A stretch of 64,000 nucleotides of DNA from assembly GCA_963556145.1 (NCBI GenBank), contig OY744467.1, positions 496,001-560,000 on the forward strand, given 5' to 3'. The number at the start of each line of letters is the position of its first letter. The stretch's first letter is position 1. The position numbers and the translations under genes were made by a program. The DNA is from Hygrocybe punicea (lineage: Eukaryota; Basidiomycota; Agaricomycetes; Agaricales; Hygrophoraceae). The notes under the pieces were generated by a model. The model saw nothing but the letters and a program-made list of their open reading frames with translations, was not told the origin of the DNA and searched no databases. Shown here in pieces: positions 45,385 to 56,457 of this stretch.

Positions 45385-46331
45385 ATTCATATTCTACACC
45401 AATGCAGGATAACCAAAGAGGAACTCAAACAAGCACACAACCTGTTGATCAGTTACGTCAAGGAATTCGAGGAGATTTATTGTCAACGGAGAGTAGAATG
45501 ACTTCACTTCTGCTGACCCGCCTTACATGGAGTCTTACACCTCACACACAAAGTTGCCTGACTAGGGCCTCCATGCTATTATTCACAGTGGACGATGGAA
45601 CGCACTATTGGAAACTTGACAGAAGAAATGAAGCAGCCATTGTAACCATATGCCAACTTAGCTCAACGTGGCATCCGGCGTGCACAAACAAATGCACTGA
45701 AAGCTATTATACCCACACTTGTACAAACAGAAAAAAATCCCCGTGGCTCAGTGGACCTTGGAAATGGCTACATACTCCTTCGTGCAAAGGATAAGAACAT
45801 GCAAACCCTTCAAGGAGCTCCTGGAGCTGTAATCCGCACATATCTGGAAGAAGCTACTGGTGAAGATTTGACGGGATGGAATCCAAGGGTGTCTCAATGG
45901 GCACGACTTCACCTTCCTAATGGCCAGATTGCGCGATCAGCTTGGAAGGAAAAGTTGAAAGCACTTGAGCATGTACGCATGTCTCGCAATGTCAGGGTGT
46001 GTCTTCCTTGTCACCACACCGTCTAAAAACTGCCAAGATTAAGTTCTTCCTCCAGTTTTCAGTAGATGGGACCCTGAATTATGGCGAAGTTCAGTTTTTC
46101 TTTCAGGCTACCATCCAAAACAAAACCGAGACCCTTGCATTGTTATCAACGTATTCGGCCCCAGATGCCCAGCTCTTGCGCAAATCACACAATGTTGTTT
46201 GGGCCTGCCACTATGAAGGGCCACGCATGCTAGAAGTCATCAATATTGCATGCATTCATTCAGTCGTCACCATGGCACCCCTTCCTCATGATGATTCCCT
46301 TGTTTTCATGGGGGAGAAATTGGGTCTGGAC

Positions 46332-46532
46332 TAGTGTTGCCTCAACTTGGCTGGTCAGGAAAAGCTGATTCCGGTTCTGATTTTTTGGTGCATAACCAGC
46401 TTTCTCACAGACTGATATTTGGTAGCTATAGACCATAGCTACCAAATATCAGTCTGTGAGAAAGCTGGTTATGCACCAAAAAATCAGAACCAGAATCAGC
46501 TTTTCCTGACCAGCCAAGTTGAGGCAACACTA
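46332..46532. mobile_element. Foldback MITE (hAT type), 201 bp
   Basis: Almost the whole element is an inverted repeat: TAGTGTTGCCTCAACTTGGC at the left matches the right end read inward, and the arms continue to a centre at GCTATAGACCATAGC. Perfect 8-bp target duplication GTCTGGAC (46324-46331 and 46533-46540). Shares the terminal TAGTGTTGCC with the larger element at 15556-16637, so both were probably moved by the same transposase. Its first base triplet creates the premature TAG of the Tnp2 gene. Confidence 0.92.
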
Positions 46533-46735
46533 GTCTGGACATGGCATCTTTAGGTGGTACAGTCAAGGACGACTAAGATTCTGTACTATTATCTCACATC
46601 TGTATTTACATGGAATGCCTGCAAATTTACTTGAAAAGAAACATGTTAATGGGACAACTGCAGGATGGGATGGTACAGCTAGGAGAACACAACTGACAGA
46701 AAAGAGAGAACTGACAAAAAAGAGAAAACTGACAA

Positions 46736-47245
46736 CTACACCCTCTTCCGCTTCATCGGCCCATGATTCTCTTTGTCTTCCTCATCAGGTTCAGTATAAG
46801 TCAGGACATTTGCAGTTAAGATCCTGTATGAATGCACAGGTGGGTAGCATTCTTTGTGAGACTCGGGGGTATAGTGGCAAGGGAGGACAACAGAGGGCCG
46901 AGCGAAAATGCATTGGTTTGCGGTGGTGGGGCAGTTAGCGTCAACAATGTGCTTTCCATCTTCCTCCTCCTGTTTCATGTGTACTTCTCCATCTGTGACT
47001 TCACTGGAATTGATAGAGTCAGGTGCAGCAGCCTGGATCAAAAGAACAAGAGTCTGACGAAATGTTAGTATACTGGCTGAGAAGTATTGTCTAAGTATTA
47101 GTCTCACCATCGTGCCAGGGTACTTTGCCTTAAATGTAAGACTGTACTTTTTCCAGTTGAGTGAAAGATCATCAAGTTCAAGGAAGACGACATGTTCAGT
47201 GGGGATGGCCATAGGATGAGGTGAATAGTAGCAGTGCACGTGCAC
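46736..47245 (-). CDS. Small companion gene of the Tnp2 element
   Basis: Minus strand, ATG 47245, stop 46736. N-terminus MHVHCYYSPHPMAIPTEHVV, then LDDLSLNWKKYSLTFKAKYP. A likely 54 bp GT-AG intron (about 47104-47051) removes RLILRQYFSASILTFRQ and leaves the frame open either way. C-terminus acidic then basic (TEPDEEDKENHGPMKRKRV), possibly a nuclear signal. Convergent with the transposase. I do not recognise a domain; association with the transposon is inferred from position. Confidence 0.45.
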   Translation of the reverse strand: MHVHCYYSPHPMAIPTEHVVFLELDDLSLNWKKYSLTFKAKYPGTMVRLILRQYFSASILTFRQTLVLLIQAAAPDSINSSEVTDGEVHMKQEEEDGKHIVDANCPTTANQCIFARPSVVLPCHYTPESHKECYPPVHSYRILTANVLTYTEPDEEDKENHGPMKRKRV

Positions 47246-47368
47246 TTTCTCTTCCTCCCTACATCAACGAAATTGTCGATGAGATCTTCCTTTCCTATGC
47301 CCCTCTCTCATTCTCTTCTTGGTCCTAGTCTTTTTCTAAATGATCCAGGGTTACCCCAAGGATTGACA

Positions 47369-49350
47369 ATGTCTTCCCCAGACGTACAAGGTCAAAATTT
47401 CTTGGAGCCACTCCCAGTCTATAACCAGGCCCATAACCAAATCTCTTTGAGTAAATCTGGCCGAATGGACTCAAGAGGCAGCAGTGAGTTGTTGGAACAA
47501 TGGAAAAGTCCTTTTTCTTCACATTTAGTACGCATATATTCACTGTTTCCCTCTTGTAAGTGCTAACCCAAGTTAATGTGAAGCAAATGCAGCCATCGCA
47601 TTCCAATTATCCACTACAGCATCTGTCAATAGAAAATCTCGATCACGAAACGCTTATGTGCAATGAAGCCTATCGGACAATGTTTTATGAACACATGCAC
47701 TTGAAGGGCCAATTGGATCACTCTCGGTTTGCTTCCTTTGTTTCAATCTGTACCTACTAATTGCTAATTATCATCTAGCGAAGCCTTCCAAACCCTGAGT
47801 CAATCCATGGGTTCTGGTCAAGACCTCGCAGATGGACAAAGACCTGGCTTATCATTGCTTTTCGCAACAAATCCAGCTGTTTCTGCTGTCGGTTTGGCAC
47901 CATTACTGCATCAAGACTACCCCAGTGTGAGATTTTGGCAAAGGAAGGATTGGCTTGGGTCAAAAGAGAATGAGACAACAGAAATCAACAATAAAATGGG
48001 ATTACACGGTAAATCTCAGATAGCAGCTGGAGAAAATGTCTTGTTTGGGTTTGTGGAAGATGTCAATGGACTCACTGTCAACAGCTTCCGCATATCAGAA
48101 ATCACGGCGGTTACGAGGGAAATCTGGGCAGAACTTATGACCGAAACATGGCCCCGATGACATGGGGCAAAGGGACATCAACCGTTCGAAACTTTTATCA
48201 CAATGAGATGTACAAATGGGTCCCTGAACTCAGGTATTGCGAGAATCACTGGAAGGTGGACTATTTTGCTACGGTGAACTATTTGGGCTGGTATCGCAAG
48301 CACGCCTCAAACTCCAAGGAGGGGAAGGTGCCGAAAACGGAAGGCGATTTGGCTATGAGCGATGCAACAGACTCAAAAGACAGTAACGATTATATGCACC
48401 TCCCTCAGAAGCGTTTGATGACAGATGCCACAGTGCCCGTCAAGAAACACAAAAAGTTCACTGTACCCATTCCACACATCAAGACAACCAACTCTGTCAA
48501 CGATAACTCTACTTCAAGCTCTTCGACATCTTCAATACTAGACTCTCCAGATTCCATTCCACATGTTTTACCACCTACCACTTCCGCACTTTCAGCATCA
48601 GCATCAACGTCTTCAACATTAGACTCTCCAGATTCCGTTTTGCATGTTTTACCGCCTGCACCTTCAGCATCGCCATCGACATCTTCTACATCAGTGACTC
48701 ATATTTCTGCCACACCGATCTTTCCTGATGCTCGTATCATCCAAGAACATAGTGGTCAGTTTAGTATTTGTATCGGATTAGTTAGCTTGATGGTCTCTGG
48801 CAGTTATGACAGATATGAAGACTTCATTACCTGACATGAAAGCAGAGGAGATATTCCCTCAAGGCAATGCAAGTCTTCCAGTGCAAGATCACATGAAAAT
48901 TATCAATCCTTTGTAAGTCTGGGTCACTCCTTTACAATGGTTTCATACGGCTAAAGACACTGCAAGTGAATCTGCTCTCAAAGAGGTTGCAACACCCTCA
49001 TCATCCTCCACTGCTTCTACCGCTTCCACCTGACCTGCTGTGCAGATGAACGGCAAGGCAAAAGTGTCTGGAAAGAAAGCCCCACCTATGGTTCCAACAC
49101 AAGCGGCTACAGCAAGAAACCTATTCGCGATCAATTACTGCAAGAAAAATCGAGTTACAAGACCCAAGTTTGAGGAGATCTGGCAGAATCTTGACAAGGC
49201 AATGAAGAAGGTATGGACTGCTTTTTTTTGGTGTCCATCTACTGATGCTTGTCATTTAGAACTACGAGGATGCGAGCATGAAAATGAAGAAAGACATCAA
49301 GGAAGCAAAGGCTAGGGCTGTGGCCGCCATGAGAGAAGTAGGGGAGGGTT
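47369..49350 (+). pseudogene. Second ORF of the Tnp2 element, frameshifted
   Basis: Exon 1 from MSSPDVQGQNFLEPL; later exons QMQPSHSNYPLQHLSIEN, EAFQTLSQSMGSGQDLADGQ, VRFWQRKDWLGSKENET, LFGFVEDVNGLTVNSFRISE. A frame change near 48140 separates EIWAELMTETW from MAPMTWGKGTSTVRNFYHNE and MYKWVPELRYCENHWKVDYF, followed by a Ser/Thr/Pro linker with two repeats of SSTLDSPDS-type text. The last exons read ARNLFAINYCKKNRVTRPKF, EEIWQNLDKAMKK and NYEDASMKMKKDIKEAKARA, stop at 49348. From memory, similar proteins accompany Tnp2-type transposases in basidiomycetes; function unknown. Confidence 0.6.
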
Positions 49351-50780
49351 AGTTAGGAAATGATGTGGGGGGGTGTGGGGCAGCAGAATGGGATGACGGG
49401 GTACAAACTAGAATCAGAACAACCTGGAAGGGGAATGCAGTGGGGCAGTGGGGGAGCGGGGTGGGCAGGGGAACAGGGGAACGGGGGAATGGCAGCTCTT
49501 TTTACCTACGCTTTCTAAATGTTTTCAACTCTTTTCAACTCGAAATGTTATTCATTCCGACAATATCTAATAAGAAAAACATTGAGCAGGAGTGCAGATT
49601 TAGTTTAAAATATGGCGAGTCAATTATATTTGTTTTTACACAACATAAGACTTTCTAAACCTGGCGACTTTTCACTGGGGCTGAATGATAGCTATGACAA
49701 ATATACTTCTCTCTTGGAATTCACGGTTCACGTCACATGGCAACTGCCAGAATCCCGATCCCTTGAACCGAGGAACGGGCTTCTGGGTGTTAATGCACGC
49801 AAACAACGATGCAAATAAGATACCGTGCTCACCGTTTTTGCCCCCCCACAGTGCCGCAACAGTGATTGATGGCGCTGGGGACCTGAGGCACTCGCTTTCA
49901 AGGGCTGACCCCCCACTCAACAGCCACCCTCAACGGCACCTGCCAGCATCGACAGCAGCAGAGCTTCTCTGCCTGTGCCTGACCCGCGATCTCCCCGATC
50001 TCATCAACGGAGTCTTCGTTGTTCTGCTGGCATGCATCCTTGTCGGCTTGACCTCAATCCTCCTCCTCGTGTCTCTGCACCCCTACGCTGGCCACTTCTT
50101 CAAGATGAGCATCTCCTCCAGTGGGCGCCGTGAGGACCTGATGATGGCCGACGGACAGGTGTCATCCCCCAAACCCACCTCAAGTCCAAAACCAGCCAGC
50201 CCCCCATTGGCAGGAGAAGCATCACAGTGTGTCGACGAGGCCAATTTGCTCCCATTTCCGGGTCGAGTGGGGGCCGATGGACAATTTGAAGTGAGCCTGC
50301 TGCAGCTGTGAGTGTGCAACTTGGACATATGGGCCTCTTCAGAATCTGAGGTTTCCTGCTCAGGTAAGGTCTCCTGCTCTCCTTCCAAGTCCTCAGTTAC
50401 ATCCAAGTCATTGGGAGCATCCAGGACCCAGCGGACAGCAGCAACAGGTGAGTCTCGGTGGGCAGACATGAGAGTTTTAAAACAAGTGGTCTGACAGTGC
50501 TGTGTGCAGCTGCTATTATATAATGATTATATAATCATAACAGCGACCTCACAATTATTTTCATGAAGGAATTAATGCATAAATGTAGCTACAATACACA
50601 AAACAGACTGATATAAGAGCATGCGGTTGTGTAGAGGGACCTGTATGTTGAGTCCCACTGGATACTGTAGGAGAGCGGGAAGGGCCTACACTCAACGTGG
50701 GGATTCCTGGGGTGTGATATGAAGCCCGAGAGTGCATCTTTGATGCCCTTGTTATAGTCTTCATTGGTGACCCTCAAAGG
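49351..50780. other. Mostly non-coding; one ORF with a membrane segment
   Basis: 49360-49490 is very G-rich. A plus-strand ORF 49685-50311 includes LINGVFVVLLACILVGLTSI plus a short downstream motif LLPFPGRVGADGQFEVSLLQ. A related motif LLPLLGRVGANGQHELSHLN occurs at about 53520-53582, so both may be copies of one degraded repeat gene. No family recognised. A short palindromic TTATATAATGATTATATAA lies near 50516-50536. Confidence 0.35.
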
Positions 50781-50789
50781 CACGTGGGG

Positions 50790-51044
50790 CGTTGAGCTGG
50801 GTAATGGAGGCCGTTTGAACTTGTTGCTTCTGGCATGCCCTTTGTGCTTATATATGAATGCTTGAACGATCTGGGCCCCAATAATAAACCACATTGAGGG
50901 CATGGCAAACAGCTGAGAGGCATGGTGTGAGGCGCACAGGGCGTCGCGCTGGTGGGTAATGGTGGCCATTCGAACTTGTTGGTTCCAGCATGCCCTTTGC
51001 ACTTATATATGAATGCTTGAATGATCCAGGCCCCGATAATAAAC
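50790..51044 (-). repeat. Tandem 150-bp duplication, coding-like on the minus strand
   Basis: Units at about 50790-50940 and 50941 onward share GGTAATGG-GGCC, CATGCCCTTTG, CTTATATATGAATGCTTGAA and CCCC-ATAATAAACCAC. On the minus strand each reads FIIGAxIxQAFIYKxKGHAx and NKFxxPPLP, so it may derive from an exon. The second unit is split by the solo LTR at 51050 and resumes at 51985 (CATTGTGGGCATGGCGAACA). Confidence 0.6.
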
Positions 51045-51049
51045 CACTG

Positions 51050-51984
51050 TGACGGCGAGTTCTGTTGTAGACCTGGAATGGGAATCTACTAGAAGGGGTG
51101 ATCTGCTAGAAAGAGATCAGAGGAGTAAAGTCTTTCTATAGTGTCTAGTCAATCCAACCTGAATCTGGGGTTCCAGATCAGAGGGGAAGTGAAGGGAGTG
51201 GAGTACGAAGACTAATATGGAGACAATACGAAGCGAGGACTAAAAGTGTAGAACTGAAGTGGGATAATAAGATGTAATATGATAGGATGTAATATGATAT
51301 GGTTGTAGTATAAGGGTACATCTTTTATACTACTGGGAGTGATCCTGTGCTGTAGTAACTATGTACTACAACCGAAGGCGGTAACTGATAGGGGTGGAGT
51401 GGAGCAGAGTATAGGAGGAATGGTGCTATGTACTAAGTAACGGGAAACGAAGATATATCATATGTAACAATATACGTAGTGATTCCAGGTCGTTAGAGAC
51501 ATTGCATCTAGGGAAATGCAGGGATAAGGGTAAATCCTTCTCCGCAGGTATCCGTACTCTTAAGAGTACGGGTACGGATACAGATTCTCGTATCCGTGGG
51601 CTTCAAAATGAGCCGGAGATCATCCAAAACGGTCAAGAATTGACTGAGATAGAGACTAAACATTGATTGGACTCTATCTCAGTCAATTCTTGATCATTTC
51701 AGGTGATCTCCGGCTCATTTTGATCGCGAATCCGTGGGTAAAATCCGTGGATATTGCATCCGTATCTGTGGGGAGTACGAGTACGGATACAGACAAATGT
51801 ATCCTGGGATTACCCCTGCATTTCCCTAATTGCATCTTGAGTATGAACGATTCCGGAGGGGGATCCGGAGCGGAATCGACGGAGAGGACCGGAATCGGGT
51901 GGAATCGACGATACATGAATGGGAATGGATGGGGACGAAGTGGGATATGAAGAGGATTCAGGTCCAGACGGCCCGGAGCCTCTA
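51050..51984. mobile_element. Solo LTR-like insertion, 935 bp including a nested MITE
   Basis: Interrupts the tandem duplication precisely. Flanked by the perfect 5-bp repeat CACTG (51045-51049 and 51985-51989). Begins TGACGGCGAG and ends GGAGCCTCTA, so the right end is not the canonical CA; reading it as TGTGACGG...CTCTACA would give canonical ends but lose the target duplication. Without the nested MITE it is 615 bp. It contains a CCTAATATGATA-like AT-rich stretch and no ORF. Confidence 0.6.
51509..51828. mobile_element. Foldback MITE (hAT type), 320 bp, nested in the solo LTR
   Basis: Terminal inverted repeats TAGGGAAATGCAGGG on both sides, with a perfect 8-bp target duplication ATTGCATC (51501-51508 and 51829-51836). 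Internal arms form a long hairpin: AAAATGAGCCGGAGATCA... and TCAAGAATTGACTGAGATAG... are mirrored around 51665. A separate perfect palindrome CGTACTCTTAAGAGTACG sits at about 51551-51568. Confidence 0.9.
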
Positions 51985-52039
51985 CACTGCATTGTGGGCA
52001 TGGCGAACAGTCGAGAGGCGTGGCGCAAGGCAAGAAGGA

Positions 52040-53928
52040 GCCAGAAGGTAGAGGTCCAAATGACGAGAGGCACTGGAGGGCACAGTGGACAGTGAGAACA
52101 AGGGGGAGCCAGCACATAGTAACTCACACATTTTGCCGGTGGCGCAGGACCATGTTTTTTTTGCCCTGCGGGGCTTGCAGCTAAATTTTCGCTGAAGGTG
52201 GAATGTCAGCAACAAAGGATTTGGAGGAGGGAAACATGGTCATACATTTTTCATGGGTAAGAAAAACATGGTCCCTGCTGGGCAGTGAGAAAAAAGCCAG
52301 TCCCGGACAAATCCATGATGGTAACGTACCTTGCCATTGAGATGGCGATTGGCTCAGCCGCTTAGCGGCTGGTTCTGGACCCAGGGTCGCCAGAACCACA
52401 TAACTTGCTAGCCAATTGCTGTTGTTTTGCCTTGAGTTCCAACCACTTTTTACCACTTGCGCTCAATCCCTTCCTCACATTCTTGCCCCCAACATCATGA
52501 AACAACTGTAAGGAATTATTCAGTTCATAATGGAACAGTGAGGGTATGTCTTTTTTGCAGGAGATTACTCACTATTAAGGGAGCTGAGCACATTCCAACT
52601 CCTTCTGATTGCACTTGCACTTTTATTGCAGGCCCTTGATCCTGCTTGATATTGCAGCTTCATGGCCATAGCAACGTGCCTTCTTTGTTGAAAGTTGCTA
52701 CCCATGCAACACATATGGATTTGCATTTTCAAGTGGGGGAGAGAGAGATCCCCTCTCCCTATTTTTTTCTACAGTGCAACGTTGGCTGTTACCCTCATGC
52801 ACATGTCAGGGATGCTTCACGGTTGCTGCTAGAGAGCTGCAGCTCTTTTGTACTGTCTTTTGGGGCCTTTTGGGGACATCACGCAAAGGTTTGCAAAGGT
52901 TTGGGGGGAGATCTGTGCCAGTGATCTGGTCCCCAGGGTCTCTGTTTGGCTATTCACCATGTGGGCTCTGGGTTCGAACGTGACACTCAGTCACAGTGAC
53001 CGGACGGTGGTTCTGTTTGGTTGCAGCTATACTTCTCTCTGAGAATAGACAGTTCGGAAACGATTTTGTCACCCGGCATTTGCTGGGGCCTGAACCTGAT
53101 CAGGGCCAAAAGGAATCGTGATGCCTACATGATGCCAAACAGCGTCGCGTCCCCTGCTCACAGCTGACAGTATTATAACTAATGGACTTTGAGCAGGCTA
53201 GATGCGACCCAGAAGACCAATGGCAAGGATGCATGGGCCCCATCTGCCGTCACCGTGTGCCACCATTCCACTGCCTCGTCAAGCCCACAGTTGACAATGG
53301 CAATCTCAATTTTTGCAATATCCGTCGATGTCGCTAGCGGGCTTCTCCTGATATTGGTACTATGACACCTCGACATCATCCACTTTGACTTCAACGCCGG
53401 ATCACTCCCCCTCCTCATCCTCCCCCTTTGGACTCTCCCCCAAGCGATGTGAATGCCAGCAGAGGTGGAGTCATCCACCAAAACACCAACGCCAAGCCTT
53501 GAGAGCAGCAGGGACGTGCTCCTGCCACTTCTGGGTCGGGTGGGTGCAAATGGCCAGCATGAACTGTCCCATCTCAATGTGTGAGTTCCTCTTGCATTTT
53601 TTCTTTCGTTTTCTGTTGATTCACACTTGGCCATCCCAGCAACGGTCAAAAAAAGGCCACTCTGAAAGAGTGGTGCCAAGAATTTTGACTCCCCATCTCA
53701 GGAAATGCCGCAATGCTACGCGAGCGGCTGACAATGTTCAGTGGGGATCAAGAGGCATGGAAAAGGTGAGTGTCTTGCTTTGCCTTCCCACTTTGCCTTT
53801 GCCTACTGACCCATTGACCGCATACCCGCATTTATCTTTTTCAGCCTCATAGCCGGTGCAAAACGGCTGCACAAGGGGCTGAGGCAAGGCCACCACAAAT
53901 CAAAACTGAAGCAGTCCATTCGGCGCTT
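52040..53928. other. No supported gene; possible decayed upstream exons
   Basis: ORFs here are short, overlap in several frames and show no recognised domain. The stretch 53400-53900 may hold decayed exons of the gene that becomes recognisable at 53929. A small palindrome GCCGCTTAGCGGCT lies near 52357. Confidence 0.35.
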
Positions 53929-55006
53929 TTGGGAAGCCGTGACATTTCAAATGAGAAGGGCATCATTGCCCATGCCCTCCCAACTGAACGATCAAAAGAT
54001 ACTCAAACTGCTCAACAAATTGAGCAACTCATCCCATGGGTGCGTAACCACCTTTCATGGACATTCCCTGAGCCCATGGCATCCCAATCAGGCCGAAAAT
54101 GTTTGCAACATGTTTCCATATGAGCCTACCACTTATCCAGAAGTAGACATAGCCCCAATACAACATGAAAAACTTCATGAGCAGCTTCCGAATACAGTAA
54201 ATATTATTATACTTGTGTGAGTCCTATGCTCATCAAATATTGCCACAGTCCTCACCAGATGGCATGGCATGGCAGCCACCCAATGAGGCACAACCACCTT
54301 GTGCCCCAGTACTGCCCTGTGCTCACACAATCCAACCTCCACAACTTGACAGTCCAAATGCAGTAGGAACACTTCCCATTCCACCTGTGACTTCACTAGC
54401 CATTCTCCCTGAATGTTCACTCATGCTTGGAAATGGGACCATGCTCCAGTTCACCCTGGACAGTGTTCCTGATCCTCCTGCCATCTCATTTGCCAATGAC
54501 ATTCCATGTCTCAATGGTATGTGGGACAACAAATCATCACACTGGTTGGGGACATCCTCATTGGTTGTCAATGGCCATCCTGTACCTGTCGTGTATTGGC
54601 CCAAGCTTTACAAGTATGGGAAAAAGGACCAGTGGAAGGGGATGAAAGCAAGATGGTTTGGATGGAAGGTAACTTGTGTTTTATATTTATCTGTATAATT
54701 TCTTGAGTTTGTCTTACCTGTTTACTATTTCAGGTTGTTGTTGAGCACTACTGTGAAGGTAGCCCAGAGGAGTTTTGGCAGATGTTTAGCAATGACAATG
54801 GTACTCGAATGACTTTCACTGCCATTACCAATAATCTTCAACAGCATCGTATAATGGAGGACAAGAATATTGCAGAGCTGGCAAAAACTGAGTATGGTCT
54901 TAGTTTTTCTGAAATTTTCACTTATTGCTGTGGAAGTCAGGTACTAGTTATGAGTGACCCCACATCCATTGCTAAACGTTACCGTATATTACATAGGGCT
55001 AGGTAG
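53929..55006 (+). CDS. Conserved ORF facing the Crypton-type recombinase
   Basis: An upstream exon-like stretch reads AQQIEQLIPWVRNHLSWTFP and EPMASQSGRKCLQHVS. The main exon (about 54240-54668) has LPECSLMLGNGTMLQFTLDS, DPPAISFANDIPCLNGMWD, WLGTSSLVVNGHPVPVVYWP and QWKGMKARWFGWK. A 65 bp GT-AG intron (54669-54733) precedes VVVEHYCEGSPEEFWQMFSN, FTAITNNLQQHRIMEDK and YGLSFSEIFTYCCGSQVLVM, ending ILHRAR at 55006. From memory this family is common in Agaricomycete mobile DNA, with no known function. Its stop is 52 bp from the recombinase stop on the other strand. 5' exons are uncertain. Confidence 0.6.
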
Positions 55007-55057
55007 TTTACATGTACAAATTTATGTAACTCAGCCATCAATTTAGATTTTACATGA

Positions 55058-55911
55058 TTAGGAACAACCACAGGTTCTACCACAAATAGGGCATTTGACA
55101 GTGGGTGCTTGGTTTGGATTGAAGAAGTCCTCCTGCCTTTCTGTGGGGTCATCATTCCATGAGATGAGATACTTGACAATTGTCAAGTGTGTGAAATCAG
55201 TGCTCCATCCTCCCCATTCACAGATGTGGCGTATTGGCCATCTGCGTGCTGATGAGAGATACTGGCATCCACCATGCCTGAATGAGTGAGTTCCATAGGG
55301 ATAAGGGTCAACACTAATATCAAGCAGGTTGTTTCTGAACAATTCTAGAAACGGTTCTGAGGTCTGTTCATCCATCAAAATGAGTGGTTGAACTTGACTG
55401 TTATGATTGACATACCATTTGGGTGTTTGTATCTGATATGCGGTCACCTGAAGCTATCATTCGAAAGAGATAACCTTTGTTGATCCTGAATATCCTCAAC
55501 CACTCTGCAAGAGCACGAACAGGACAAAGATGTGCTTCTGCCATAGGCAAGACATGTAGAACAAATGGTTGGATTTCTAAAATGTGCCAGGGAAGTGATC
55601 AAAACTACACTCTCATCCATAAATATGATCATACCTCCAAATTGTTCAGTTTTGTGAAAAGGCAAAGTGAGCCTATGAGATGTTGAGGAGAGGATCTCAA
55701 TGTCATTTGCCTGGATCTTCAGAACTTCATCAACATGCAATAAGCACAGAAATGCAACTGTGTAGGCAGCTTGCAATAAACGGAGGGTATGTCCACCACC
55801 CCATTTATGAATATTTGAGGGGTTTTGTTTCTGTGTATGAGAACCCGCAGTGTAATCCTTGATGGCCCAGATGTCACTTTGATGATTAAAAGCAAACAAT
55901 TTCCTGAGCAT
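55058..55911 (-). pseudogene. Crypton-type tyrosine recombinase, damaged
   Basis: From ATG 55911: WAIKDYTAGSHTQKQNPSNI, TVAFLCLLHVDEVLKIQAND, IEILSSTSHRLTLPFHKTEQ. After a frameshift at about 55448 (one base seems lost): EPFLELFRNNLLDISVDPYP, YGTHSFRHGGCQYLSSARRW, ICEWGGWSTDFTHLTIVKYL, ISWNDDPTERQEDFFNP and a terminal Cys pair box CPICGRTCGCS. This is the DNA-cutting enzyme of Crypton-like elements. The box II HxxR (HSFR) and the Tyr of IVKYL are present. The box I Arg of the usual LLRFDEVL is His here (codon complementary to 55735-55737), consistent with CGT to CAT change. N-terminal exons are missing; an LTR fragment begins 80 bp upstream. Confidence 0.8.
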
Positions 55912-55993
55912 TTCCTAAAAAAGAGCAAACACAAATCATTGCATGGATTTCCTGGAGAAAATCTGACTCACTGATGTAATAGCATGTGCACTC

Positions 55994-56457
55994 ATATAGT
56001 ACTTTGTCACACCTCCCTTGTTTGACATCTACTGTTACACTTGCCCATCATCCATCGCTCATTGCTCATCTCTGTTGTACCTCACTCATTGTATACTGGA
56101 TACTTGTATACTTGGCTGTTGTACACTTGCTCGTCATACACTGTTCATACTTGCTTGAGTTATCAACTGCTTATACTCTTGCATATCACTCAAAGTCTTT
56201 ACCTTGTGTAGGGAAGACCTCACCATTCATTCATCCTCCATAAGTCATACATATGACTTATCTCATTGTCAAGTATTTGTTGTCTCCTTCAAAGCTAACC
56301 TTTGATAGGATTCACACCACAAACCCAACAGGAATATCCCAGAGTTATAGAAGAGCAAAATCCTTGCTCCCAAAGGACAACAAGGTAATTTCCCAATCAA
56401 CGACACACTCTGGAAACCCTTGGAGTGGATTTGTCTAAACACTTCCCACACAAAACA
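55994..56457 (+). repeat. 3' fragment of the same LTR as 1602-3502
   Basis: Nearly identical, same orientation, to 3003-3502: TTTGTCACACCTCCC, TTTGACATCTACTGTTACA, CTTATACTCTTGCATA, CCTTTGATAGGATTCACACC, AAGGACAACAAGGTAATTTC, ending CAAAACA. The 5' two thirds, with the motif arrays, are absent. It lies between the recombinase and the NTPase gene. Confidence 0.85.

Larger units (their letters stand above)
42359..46576 (+). pseudogene. Tnp2-family (CACTA-like, Transposase_21 type) transposase, decayed and interrupted
   Basis: Start MSTQHEYYCDCAQHC. Intron 42731-42781. Landmarks: CPACGTLCYDP, LGPQLQALWRSKKSARAMRY, ALLFSLDGAQLFEQKTSSYW, WVILDIDPEGRYK, FIPGPKQPKIFDSFLYPSLH, GLTGHKGYYSCQLYCPIKG, RCCGADLMHLVAFN, WDWAVLQGDIWQQHG, PGSFDVPPRNPAKKISSGYK, SQWTMERTIGNL, WARLHLPNGQIARSAWKEKL and VVWACHYEG. 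Breaks: TAG at about 43802 (family has Trp), TGA at 45499, 45514 and 45559 (family has Arg at all three), TAA at 45643, an 831 bp hAT-like insertion after LTIRI, and a MITE 46332-46532 whose TIR supplies a stop after KLGLD. Without the MITE the frame would end MASLGGTVKDD at 46574. The element's CACTA termini were not found. Confidence 0.88.
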
